A stretch of DNA of 7,708 nt from an uncultured Collinsella sp. (GCA_900551365.1 URVZ01000082.1:1-7708); one strand, 5' to 3'. Positions 1-5,544 are shown, counted from the stretch's first letter. Made by a program: numbers and translations. The notes: generated by a model not told the origin, from the sequence alone.

Positions 1-25
1 GCCCGTGGGTTATACCCTAAGAGCA

Positions 26-48
26 AACCACCCTTTTTAAGGGTGGTT
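26..48. repeat. Short perfect inverted repeat (10-bp arms)
   Basis: The arms AACCACCCTT (26-35) and AAGGGTGGTT (39-48) are exact reverse complements around a 3-base TTT centre. No clean T-run follows on the plus strand. On the minus strand the stem is followed by TTTGCTCTT, which is only weakly terminator-like. The hairpin lies just before the interrupted small ORF and could be part of the same repeated element, or the 3' end of a gene to the left of the window. Confidence 0.6.
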
Positions 49-65
49 CTGATTTGGTTCGCACC

Positions 66-296
66 ATGTGGGGGGTGGTGGCGACGTGCATTTTTGCGAG
101 TATTCTGCAATCGAAGACCCCTGCATACCGGCCTCGGGCGAAAAATCGGGATTTCTCGATGTTTTCTACGAATGATGGGCGGGGTTATGGGCTGACAGCG
201 TTTGATTTGTAGGGATATTCGCGGTCTTTGGCATTTATCGTGGCGCCCGAAGCCCTTGGTTATGTTGAATACTCCCAAAAATGCACGGCGCCTTGA
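66..296 (+). pseudogene. Interrupted small ORF, possible repeat-borne remnant
   Basis: From ATG 66 a frame runs 48 codons to TAG at 210-212. The same frame then stays open another 27 codons to TGA at 294-296. The frame is also open upstream to position 21, through the hairpin at 26-48. The product would contain an FSMFSTND stretch before the TAG and end in CTAP after the second half. I recognise no domain, signal peptide or catalytic motif, and no good Shine-Dalgarno sequence precedes ATG 66. The intact frame on both sides of one TAG suggests a small ORF broken by a nonsense change, or a repeated DNA element whose frame is incidental. Function is unknown, and coding is uncertain. Confidence 0.3.
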
Positions 297-317
297 GGGG
301 GACCTTCGCGACAAAGG

Positions 318-356
318 AAACCGCCCCGTCGAAGTATGCATTCGACGAGGCGGTTT
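318..356 (-). terminator. Rho-independent terminator of lemA
   Basis: A 16-bp stem (318-333 with 341-356) encloses a 7-base loop. The one non-complementary position, C326 against A348, becomes a G-U wobble when read on the minus strand. The minus-strand RNA then continues UUUCCUUUGUC. The hairpin begins about 37 bases past the lemA stop codon. Both the wobble and the U-rich tail favour use in the lemA direction. Confidence 0.75.
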
Positions 357-392
357 ATGCATATACCCGATTAAGGATACGCTGCGGATCTG

Positions 393-944
393 TTAGAACT
401 TGACGGTCGGTGCCTGGCGGGCAGCTTCGGCGGCCTCGAAGCCCTGGCGCTCCTTAAACTGGAAGATGCCGGCAAAGATGACGGCCGGGAAGGTCTGGAT
501 GGCGTTGTTGTAGCTAAGCACGCAGTCGTTGTAGCTCTGGCGTGCGTAGCTCACCTTGTTCTCGGTGTCTTCGAGCGTGGCTTGGAGCTGCGTAAAGTTG
601 GTGTTCGCCTTAAGATCGGGGTAAGCCTCGGCCACGGCGAAGAGCTGGCGCAGGGCGCCGGTCAGCACGTTGTCGGCTTCCATCTTGGCTTCGGGCGTGG
701 TGGCGCTTACGGCGGCGTTGCGCGCGTTGACCACGGCGGCAAGCGTGTCCTGCTCGTGTTTGGCGTAGCCCTTGACGGTCTCGACCAGGTTAGGGATCAG
801 GTCGTTGCGGCGCTGCAGCTGCGTGTCGATGTTCTGCCAGGCGTTATCGATGCGATTGCGCTTGGTGACCATGTTGTTGTAGATGCCGGCTATGGTGCTG
901 GCGATCACAACGACAACAACGATACCGATGATGACGGGAAGCAT
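393..944 (-). CDS. lemA: LemA family membrane protein
   Basis: A 183-residue protein, the usual length for bacterial LemA proteins. Residues 4-22 form one hydrophobic segment after a one-Leu-Pro N-terminus, so it is probably membrane-anchored by its N-terminus. The rest is the helical LemA domain: RRNDLIPNLVETVKGYAKHE at 45-64 is the family hallmark, followed by AYPDLKAN (107-114) and ENKVSYARQSYND (128-140). The biochemical role of LemA proteins is poorly defined; they are thought to be helical-bundle membrane proteins facing the cell exterior. The start is ATG 942-944 with GGAG (950-953) five bases upstream. The gene stands alone: it has its own terminator (318-356) and is divergent from a TetR-type regulator, which could control it, although nothing here shows that it does. 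Confidence 0.93.
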   Translation of the reverse strand: MLPVIIGIVVVVVIASTIAGIYNNMVTKRNRIDNAWQNIDTQLQRRNDLIPNLVETVKGYAKHEQDTLAAVVNARNAAVSATTPEAKMEADNVLTGALRQLFAVAEAYPDLKANTNFTQLQATLEDTENKVSYARQSYNDCVLSYNNAIQTFPAVIFAGIFQFKERQGFEAAEAARQAPTVKF

Positions 945-1005
945 GATGTCTCCGTTTCGAATGGCAGCGGCGTCTTGCGCCTGCCGTTGTTGGTGTAACG
1001 CATCT

Positions 1006-1011
1006 AGTATA
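1006..1011 (-). promoter_or_regulatory. Candidate -10 box of the lemA promoter
   Basis: Read on the minus strand this is TATACT, one base from the TATAAT consensus, about 62 bases upstream of the lemA ATG. No good -35 box lies at 16-18 bp; the best candidate, TTCGGT with an 18-bp spacer, is weak. It could be an activator-dependent or a weak promoter. Confidence 0.35.
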
Positions 1012-1063
1012 CCCGCAACCTTTGGCGATACCGAACTTTCCGGTAAGCGTTATGTTTCCGCCA

Positions 1064-1103
1064 AGGAGGGGGCGCCAATATGGAACGGGTGGTACAGGTG
1101 TAA
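1064..1103 (+). other. Possible 7-codon leader ORF upstream of tetR
   Basis: A full Shine-Dalgarno AGGAGG (1064-1069) stands 10 bases before ATG 1080. The ATG opens a tiny frame, MERVVQV, ending at TAA 1101-1103, about 50 bases before the regulator's start. It is the strongest ribosome site in this gap but sits out of frame with the regulator. The TAA overlaps a TAAGAT box (1101-1106) that could be a -10 element, in which case the leader would lie upstream of the transcript and would not be translated from it. The two readings compete, and neither is proven. Confidence 0.22.
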
Positions 1104-1155
1104 GATATGCGACAAATTGAGGAAAGCTGTCTACACCTTGAGGATGGCGATATGG

Positions 1156-1740
1156 ATGGACCTTCGCATCAAGAAAACCTATCGGGCCCTGTTCGAGGCC
1201 TTTACTGAGCTGCTCGAAGAGCATCGGTTTGAGGATTTGACGGTTGCCATGCTGTGCGACCGGGCAATGATTCGCCGCACGACGTTCTATAAGCACTTTC
1301 GCGATAAAAACGATTACTTCGCCTTTTATATCGATGAGCTCATGTCGGGCTTGCCGCAAAAACAGCCCGATGAGGCCGGCGCAGTGCCTGCCGAGGACGT
1401 GCACGCGCTTCGACATGCGATTTTGGACGATGCCATGGATTTGATTCTGGCGCACGAGCAGCTCATGGATAATATTTTGGCTAGCAGCATGTCGGGCATG
1501 TTGACCAACGTTATTTGCGACCGCATTGCCCGCTCCATCCGCGAGCGTGTGATGAACGTGCTTGCCGAGGATGCTCTGGCCCCCGTATCGCTCGAGACGA
1601 CGTCGGAGTTTGTCGCTGGCGGCATTATTCGACTTTTCACGATATGGTGGGAGTCGGGCCACGATCTTGAGCGTCGACCCGAGATGGCTGACGTGGTCGA
1701 TGCGCTGTTCGAGCGGACCATGACGCCGGTGAGTCACTAA
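1156..1740 (+). CDS. TetR/AcrR family transcriptional regulator
   Basis: A 194-residue one-component repressor-type protein. The N-terminal helical DNA-binding domain spans about residues 3-55. Its helix-turn-helix lies near 28-47 and includes LTVAMLCDRAMIRRTTFYKHF, with the TTFYKHF recognition-helix ending typical of TetR proteins. Residues 75-194 are a helical ligand/dimer domain (WWESGHD near 164-170, conserved arrangement IIRLFTIWW), whose ligand cannot be read from sequence. Start choice is uncertain. ATG 1156 has GAGG at 1140-1143, a long 12-base gap. ATG 1144 is in frame but has no well-placed ribosome site. The gene is divergent from lemA, and TetR proteins often control the divergent neighbour and themselves. 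Its stop codon is only 3 bp from the 3' end of the opposing tRNA gene, and no terminator of its own is visible. Confidence 0.88.
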   Translation: MDLRIKKTYRALFEAFTELLEEHRFEDLTVAMLCDRAMIRRTTFYKHFRDKNDYFAFYIDELMSGLPQKQPDEAGAVPAEDVHALRHAILDDAMDLILAHEQLMDNILASSMSGMLTNVICDRIARSIRERVMNVLAEDALAPVSLETTSEFVAGGIIRLFTIWWESGHDLERRPEMADVVDALFERTMTPVSH

Positions 1741-1743
1741 GAG

Positions 1744-1833
1744 TGGCGGAGAGAGGGGGATTCGAACCCCCGGAACGCTCTCGCGCTCAACGGTTTTCAA
1801 GACCGCCGCATTCAACCGCTCTGCCATCTCTCC
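1744..1833 (-). tRNA. tRNA-Ser (anticodon UGA)
   Basis: On the minus strand a complete class II tRNA of 90 bases folds with an encoded CCA end. The acceptor arm GGAGAGA (1827-1833) pairs with TCTCTCC (1748-1754). The discriminator base is G (1747) and CCA lies at 1744-1746. The anticodon loop CTTGAAA (1795-1801) carries TGA at 1797-1799, reading UCA and other UCN serine codons. The variable arm is long, as expected for serine, and the T-loop TTCGAAT is canonical. The gene points into the 3' end of the tetR-type gene. No terminator is visible between them, so its transcript would be trimmed from, or run into, antisense of that gene. Confidence 0.97.
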
Positions 1834-1843
1834 GTGAGTCGTA

Positions 1844-1849
1844 ATGATA
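1844..1849 (-). promoter_or_regulatory. Candidate -10 box of the tRNA-Ser promoter
   Basis: Minus-strand TATCAT lies 11 bases upstream of the mature tRNA 5' end. The only TTG-type hexamer nearby, TTGCAA on the minus strand, is too close (14 bp) to be an ideal -35. The region also holds the ribosome site of the divergent tadA-type gene, so the two genes share a very small control region. Confidence 0.3.
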
Positions 1850-1884
1850 GCATCGTTTTGGGTTTGCAACAGGGAAGGCGAACG

Positions 1885-3666
1885 ATGACGAGCACCGGAA
1901 TCGATGAGAAGTTCATGCGCGAGGCGCTGGCGGAGGCGCGCGCCGCCGCTGCGGTGGGCGAGGTACCAATTGGTGCCGTGGTAGTGCGCGCGGGTGAGAT
2001 CGTCGCGCGGGCGCATAATCGCCGCGAGCTCGACCAGGACCCTTCGGCGCATGCCGAGTTTGCGGCCCTATGCGCCGCCGCGCGGTCGCTCGGTCGTTGG
2101 CGCCTTTCCGATTGCACGGTCTACGTGACGCTCGAGCCCTGCTGCATGTGCGCGGGGCTTATGGTTAACGCGCGCGTGGGGCGCTGCGTGTACGGCGCGT
2201 CCGATGCTAAAGCGGGCGCTCTGGGGTCGCTGTATGACCTCAACGCCGATTTGCGCCTGAATCATCGGTTTAATGTGACCGCCGGCGTGCTGGCGGACGA
2301 GTGTCGTGAGGTGTTGAGCAGCTATTTTAGTGGGCTGCGTGGCACCGATGGTGCTGGCTGCGGTTGTGGGGCCGATCTTGAAGCACATGCCGCCCACGCC
2401 GAGGCGCTTGCGGGTGTTGGGGATCTCGCTGACGGGACGCTCGACTTTGGCCCCGTGCAGCGGCGGCCCCGTCGTGTGCTGTTGGCGATTGATTCCTTTA
2501 AGGGCAGCGTTTCGAGTGCACAGGCGGAGGCGGCGGTTGCCGAAGGCGTGCGCCGCGCGTGGCCCGATTCCCAGGTAAGCGCGCTGCCGCTGGCGGATGG
2601 CGGCGAGGGAACGCTCGATGCCATTGCCGCGTGCGGCGGTGAGGTCGTGGCATGTGAAGTCGCAGGCCCCTTGGGCGACCGCGTGTCTGCCCGGATGCTG
2701 GTGGACGGCGAGCACGAGTCGGCTGTTATTGAGATGGCCGAGGCGGCGGGTATTGGGTATTCGCCTTGCACAGAGCCGGCGGCGTTGGCCGCTACGACCT
2801 ATGGCGTGGGCGAGCTCATGCTTCGAGCGGTTCGTGCTGGGGCAAAGACTATCTATATTGGTCTGGGCGGCAGTGCCACCAACGACGGTGGCGCCGGCAT
2901 GCTGCAGGCGCTGGGCGCGCGTGTGGTCGATGATCAGGGCTGCGATGTCGCCCCTGGTCTCGCGGGGCTTGAGCAGGTGGCGAGTATCGATTTGGCACCG
3001 GCGCTTCGGGCGCTGAATAGCGCGCGTATCGTCGTGCTCTCTGATGTCGAGAACCCGCTCGTGGGGCGTCGTGGGGCACTTGCAGTGTTTGGCGGGCAAA
3101 AGGGCCTGCCGACAGACGATGTCGAAGCGCTGGGCAGGTACGACAGTTGGATGGTCGGCTACGGCCGCCTGCTCGATGCGGCGATTACCGGGGTGCGGGC
3201 TCAGGGGTTGTTGCGCGTGCCCGAGGGCGTGCGGACATTTGGCTCGGTGCTCGGCGTGCCTGGCGCGGGCGCGGCAGGTGGCTTGGGCGCCGCGCTGCTG
3301 GCGCTCGGTGCTGAGTTGCGTTCGGGCGTGGAGACGGTGCTCGATCTGATTGGGTTTGACGAGCGCGTGCGCGATGTCGACCTGGTCATTACAGGCGAGG
3401 GCAACATGGACGAGCAATCCGCTGCCGGCAAGGCGCCGGTGGGCGTGGCCCGCCGTGCCAATCGCTATGGCAAGCCGGTAGTCGCCGTCGTGGGCGGTCG
3501 TGCGGATAATTTGGATGCGGTGTATGGTCAGGGCATCGACTTGGTCCTGCCGGTCTGCCGCAGGCCCATGCCTCTTGACCAAGCGCTCGACCCCCAGGAA
3601 GCCACAACCAACCTCATCTGCGCCGGTGAAGCAGCCGCCCAAGCCTACGACCTCGCCCGCCTCTAA
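1885..3666 (+). CDS. Fusion: TadA tRNA adenosine deaminase + glycerate kinase
   Basis: A 593-residue protein with two enzymes in one frame. Residues 1-155 match tRNA-specific adenosine deaminase TadA, which converts A34 to inosine in tRNA-Arg(ACG). The zinc/catalytic set is complete: HAE (H56, E58) and PCCMC (C86, C89), close to the spacing in E. coli TadA. Residues 156-195 are an Ala/Gly/His-rich linker containing GCGCG. Residues 196-593 are a full-length GarK/GlxK-type glycerate kinase, which makes 2-phosphoglycerate: DSFKGS (203-208), LADGGEGT (236-243), GLGGSATNDGGAGM (326-339), GAAGGLG (462-468) and ITGEGNMDEQSAAGKAP (502-518). ATG 1885 is chosen because AGGGAAGG (1871-1878) lies six bases upstream; the frame extends to a GTG at 1834 inside the tRNA edge. 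No ribosome site or good start marks the kinase half as separate. The two activities have no known metabolic link, so the fusion may simply be two neighbouring genes joined. A base-calling error joining them cannot be excluded. Confidence 0.9.
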   Translation: MTSTGIDEKFMREALAEARAAAAVGEVPIGAVVVRAGEIVARAHNRRELDQDPSAHAEFAALCAAARSLGRWRLSDCTVYVTLEPCCMCAGLMVNARVGRCVYGASDAKAGALGSLYDLNADLRLNHRFNVTAGVLADECREVLSSYFSGLRGTDGAGCGCGADLEAHAAHAEALAGVGDLADGTLDFGPVQRRPRRVLLAIDSFKGSVSSAQAEAAVAEGVRRAWPDSQVSALPLADGGEGTLDAIAACGGEVVACEVAGPLGDRVSARMLVDGEHESAVIEMAEAAGIGYSPCTEPAALAATTYGVGELMLRAVRAGAKTIYIGLGGSATNDGGAGMLQALGARVVDDQGCDVAPGLAGLEQVASIDLAPALRALNSARIVVLSDVENPLVGRRGALAVFGGQKGLPTDDVEALGRYDSWMVGYGRLLDAAITGVRAQGLLRVPEGVRTFGSVLGVPGAGAAGGLGAALLALGAELRSGVETVLDLIGFDERVRDVDLVITGEGNMDEQSAAGKAPVGVARRANRYGKPVVAVVGGRADNLDAVYGQGIDLVLPVCRRPMPLDQALDPQEATTNLICAGEAAAQAYDLARL

Positions 3667-3681
3667 AACCCAACTCCCTAT

Positions 3682-3750
3682 AAGTTGCGGTGGAATAGTT
3701 CCTGTTTGGCGGCTCAGGCGGCAAAAACAGGAACTATTCCACCGCAACTT
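3682..3750. repeat. Long perfect inverted repeat A (26-bp arms)
   Basis: Positions 3682-3707 and 3725-3750 are exact reverse complements (AAGTTGCGGTGG...CCTGTTT against its complement) around a 17-base loop, 3708-3724, rich in GGCGG/GCGGC. It starts 15 bases after the stop of the deaminase-kinase gene. Neither side carries a T-run (CGAGAATGG on the right), so it is not a standard Rho-independent terminator, though RNA from it would fold strongly and could define the 3' end of that mRNA. Perfect arms with an unrelated loop look like a REP/MITE-type palindromic unit. That is inference. Confidence 0.85.
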
Positions 3751-3813
3751 CGAGAATGGCTATCCGAGGCTGGTCGCCTTGGGCCTTGGGTCGGACCGTC
3801 CGCCATGAAATGC

Positions 3814-3950
3814 GGCCATCTACTACGTTTAGCCGAGCGCCCTTGACCATCCCGGATTTTGTGAAATTAAAACCGCAGGTAGAAAGCTTGCCGATTTTCG
3901 AAAAAGCCGGCTATGGTTGACCCCTGCGGCCTAAACGTAGTAGATAGGCC
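3814..3950. repeat. Long imperfect inverted repeat B (137-base hairpin)
   Basis: The outer arms GGCCATCTACTACGTTTAG (3814-3832) and 3931-3950 pair throughout except for one bulged base. Pairing resumes inward: CCG 3833-3835 with 3927-3929, TTGACCAT (3843-3850) with ATGGTTGA (3913-3920), CCGG (3852-3855) with 3907-3910, TTTT (3857-3860) with AAAA (3902-3905), and on to about 3866/3896. Three of the inner differences are G-U pairs in plus-strand RNA and would be A-C mismatches on the minus strand. The right arm is followed by CCTTTTG, a weak U-tract. This could be a MITE-like element, a structured RNA, or a terminator-like 3' end. No protein frame in it is convincing. An alternative local pairing, CCGCAGG (3873-3879) with CCTGCGG (3923-3929), also exists. 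Confidence 0.75.
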
Positions 3951-3980
3951 CCTTTTGTGGCACGGCAGCAGACCAGTCTT

Positions 3981-4049
3981 TTTGGGACGGGGCTTATTTG
4001 ACTACCTGTCGATCTGATTGCCCAAGTAGTCAAAAAGCCCCGTCCCAAA
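3981..4049. repeat. Long near-perfect inverted repeat C (24-25-bp arms)
   Basis: The left arm 3981-4005 (TTTGGGACGGGGCTTATTTG and onward to ACTAC) is complementary to the right arm 4026-4049 with a single bulged base. The loop is 20 bases. The right flank ATTAGCTACC has no U-tract, so it does not look like a simple terminator on the plus strand. It ends 10 bases before the -35 box of the SRP RNA gene, so it could insulate that promoter from read-through or be a mobile palindrome that landed there. Confidence 0.82.
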
Positions 4050-4058
4050 TTAGCTACC

Positions 4059-4087
4059 TTGCCCCATCGGGCGGGAGCGGGTAAGAT
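4059..4087 (+). promoter_or_regulatory. Promoter of the SRP RNA gene
   Basis: TTGCCC (4059-4064) and TAAGAT (4082-4087) are separated by exactly 17 bp. The predicted RNA start at about 4094 lies 7 bases after the -10 box. The spacing and position fit a vegetative sigma-70/SigA-type promoter for a strongly expressed stable RNA. Confidence 0.7.
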
Positions 4088-4093
4088 ATATCG

Positions 4094-4217
4094 AGCGCCT
4101 AGCGCGTTCGATGGGTTCGGATGACGACATGTTCCGAATCTGGTCAGGTCCGGAAGGAAGCAGCCATAAGGAGCCTCTGTCGGGCATCCGAATCCATCGA
4201 GTGCGCAGGCGTTTTTT
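4094..4217 (+). ncRNA. ffs: Signal recognition particle RNA (small bacterial 4.5S type)
   Basis: The conserved SRP domain IV tip is present: GGTCAGG (4142-4148), a GGAA tetraloop (4152-4155) and AGCAGCC (4159-4165), the binding site for the Ffh protein. The flanks close into one long rod: GGGTTCGGATG (4113-4123) pairs with CATCCGAATCC (4186-4196), and the ends CGCCT-GCGC pair with GCGC-AGGCG, which is followed directly by TTTTTT (4212-4217) as a built-in terminator. There is no Alu domain, so this is the small form found in many actinobacteria and proteobacteria. The RNA acts with Ffh and FtsY in co-translational targeting of membrane and secreted proteins. The exact ends are inferred from the helix and promoter spacing. 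Confidence 0.93.
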
Positions 4218-4224
4218 GGTGCCG

Positions 4225-4331
4225 CGGCTACCCGCGAGTGCCGGCAGGGCGCTTGGTGTCTCGCTGGTCCTCGGCTTCGCCTGCGGGATCGCTCGACTAC
4301 CAAGCGCCCTGCCGGCACTCGCGGGTAGCCG
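4225..4331. repeat. Very long perfect inverted repeat D (33-bp arms)
   Basis: Positions 4225-4257 and 4299-4331 are exact reverse complements (CGGCTACCCGCGAGTG... against its complement) with no mismatch over 33 bp. The 41-base middle (4258-4298) can fold further through GGC-TTC-GCC. Outside the perfect arms, GGCG...TTTTGGT (4208-4220) and ACCAAAACCGCC (4332-4343) are also complementary across a 4-base bulge, so the 3' end and U-tract of ffs form the outer edge of this palindrome. It starts only 8 bases past the ffs T-run. It is GC-rich and has no T-run of its own. A palindromic mobile unit is the likeliest reading, with a back-up transcription stop after ffs as the alternative. Confidence 0.85.
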
Positions 4332-4466
4332 ACCAAAACCGCCTGAAGGGTCACATTTATCTGAATAGTTTAATCCCGTGCCTTTTGCTGCTCGCTGGCG
4401 TTGTCTGGGCATTGATGGCTACGTAGTTTAAGAGGCGGCGGTGCTGTTGTTTGAATTTTTGCAGTT

Positions 4467-4508
4467 AAAGAGGTCCGTTTCCCTAGGTGGGGAAACGGAC
4501 CTCTTTTT
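4467..4508 (-). terminator. Strong hairpin terminator, probably bidirectional
   Basis: Perfect 17-bp arms (4467-4483 and 4490-4506, AAAGAGGTCCGTTTCCC and its complement) enclose a 6-base loop. On the plus strand the stem ends in CTCTTTTTGT, a good U-tract. On the minus strand it ends in CTCTTTAACTG. It lies about 45 bases beyond the stop of the minus-strand surface-protein gene and is the only hairpin placed to end it, while it would also stop plus-strand transcription running past ffs. Confidence 0.85.
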
Positions 4509-4551
4509 GTCTCTGGGCTTGCGGATTGGCGAAGACAATAACCGCTGGCAG

Positions 4552-5544
4552 CTATTTTGAGTTCTTGATGCGGCGTGTGGCAGTGGCGGTTATTCCGAGG
4601 CCTGCGGCGGCGACTGCTACGAGTGCGATTGCGCTCGGTGCTGTGTCGCCCGTGTTTGCGAGCTTGCCGGCGGTCGTATCTGCTTGCTTGCCGCTGCTTG
4701 TGTTCGCTTGCTTGGTGGAGCTTGGTAGGGCGTCTTTGCCGGTTGCAGGTGAGCCAACGGGCGGTGTCGCCTCGGCGGGTTGCGCTGAGCCGGAGGGAGG
4801 CACTGTCTCGGTCGGTTTCGCTATCTCGGGCGAGGTGGCCTTGTCTGCCGCGGCCTTTGCCTCTTCGTATGCTTTGCAGGCATCGTCATAGGCCGCTTGC
4901 GCCTTTTCCAAATCGCCGAGGAGCGCATCTCGCTTGGCTACGTCCTCATCGATGTGGGCTTTGGCTTCCTCTGCCTCACTTTCGAAATACTGAACCCGTT
5001 TTTCCTGGCTTTCGAGCCGGCGTTGGCAGCGGTGAAGATCATCTTCACAAGATTTTTCTCGCCTTTCTGCCGACATGATCTCACCTCGCAACTGCTTAAT
5101 AGTTTCGTTAGAAGCTCCGTCGTCGATTGCCTTATTTAATTCTGCCTGAAGGCCGCTTGTCCGGTTGTGGGCCTCATCGTATTTGGCTTGGGCTGCATCG
5201 ACGTCCGCTTGCATAGCGGGAAGGGGCTCCCTCCGTTTGGCGGCTTCCGCCACCACCATGTCGTAGATCTCTTGAAAAGCGGCAATGTCATCATCGATTT
5301 CCGCAAGTTTCTCGGGACTTGCGGCGTCTTTTGCGGCCTCGAGGGTTTTGAGCGCTTCCTGCATGGCTGCATACGCTTTTTCTTTTGCGGCGGCCGCATC
5401 TTCCGTCTGCAAGGCAACTGCACCGGTGGGGGAACTGGTTTCCGCCGCCATCGCCGCTACGGGGGCGATTCCCGCGACAAGTGCCGCGGAAAGGGCGATG
5501 CCCACAGTTGCTCGTCTTGCTCTTCTTGCGAGAATGTCGTTCAT
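4552..5544 (-). CDS. Secreted coiled-coil surface protein with LANTG sorting signal
   Basis: A 330-residue protein. Residues 1-33 are a signal peptide: an Arg-rich start (RRARR), a hydrophobic core, and a predicted cut after AMA near 33. Residues 45-237 are almost wholly charged, Ala-rich helix with heptad-like spacing (for example AAKEKAYAAMQEALKTLEAA, KAYEEAKAAADKA), so a long coiled coil or helical bundle is expected. Residues 238-275 are a Pro/Ser/Thr-rich wall-spanning linker. The C-terminus is a sortase signal: LANTG at 295-299, a hydrophobic stretch at 303-323 and the basic tail RRIKNSK. LAxTG motifs are typical substrates of class E-like sortases in actinobacteria; the sortase is not in this window. 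Just before LANTG, eight-residue units repeat (KQANTSSG, KQADTTAG, KLANTG). The start is ATG 5542-5544 with GAGGT (5551-5555) six bases upstream. What it binds is unknown. It is followed by the terminator at 4467-4508. Confidence 0.85.
   Translation of the reverse strand: MNDILARRARRATVGIALSAALVAGIAPVAAMAAETSSPTGAVALQTEDAAAAKEKAYAAMQEALKTLEAAKDAASPEKLAEIDDDIAAFQEIYDMVVAEAAKRREPLPAMQADVDAAQAKYDEAHNRTSGLQAELNKAIDDGASNETIKQLRGEIMSAERREKSCEDDLHRCQRRLESQEKRVQYFESEAEEAKAHIDEDVAKRDALLGDLEKAQAAYDDACKAYEEAKAAADKATSPEIAKPTETVPPSGSAQPAEATPPVGSPATGKDALPSSTKQANTSSGKQADTTAGKLANTGDTAPSAIALVAVAAAGLGITATATRRIKNSK

Noticed and set aside
202..396. 64-residue plus-strand ORF
   Set aside because: It runs through the lemA terminator hairpin, has no ribosome site, and matches no recognisable protein.
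844..2052. 402-residue minus-strand ORF
   Set aside because: It lies antisense to the TetR-type gene, includes the tRNA and overlaps lemA in another frame; a GC-rich shadow frame.
2068..3747. 559-residue minus-strand ORF
   Set aside because: It is antisense to the deaminase-kinase gene, which has complete motifs; the antisense product is His/Arg/Ala-rich with no domain.
3667..4343. CRISPR array or attC-like array
   Set aside because: The inverted repeats differ from one another, and there are no direct repeats with regular spacers or integron-type core sites.
3911..4426. Several 85-147-residue ORFs on both strands
   Set aside because: They cover ffs and the palindromes, so their mirrored residues come from the inverted repeats.
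4350..4426. Hydrophobic frame ending LIPCLLLLAGVVWALMAT
   Set aside because: It looks like a membrane helix, but there is no ATG, GTG or TTG with a ribosome site at its front; the longer frame passes through ffs.
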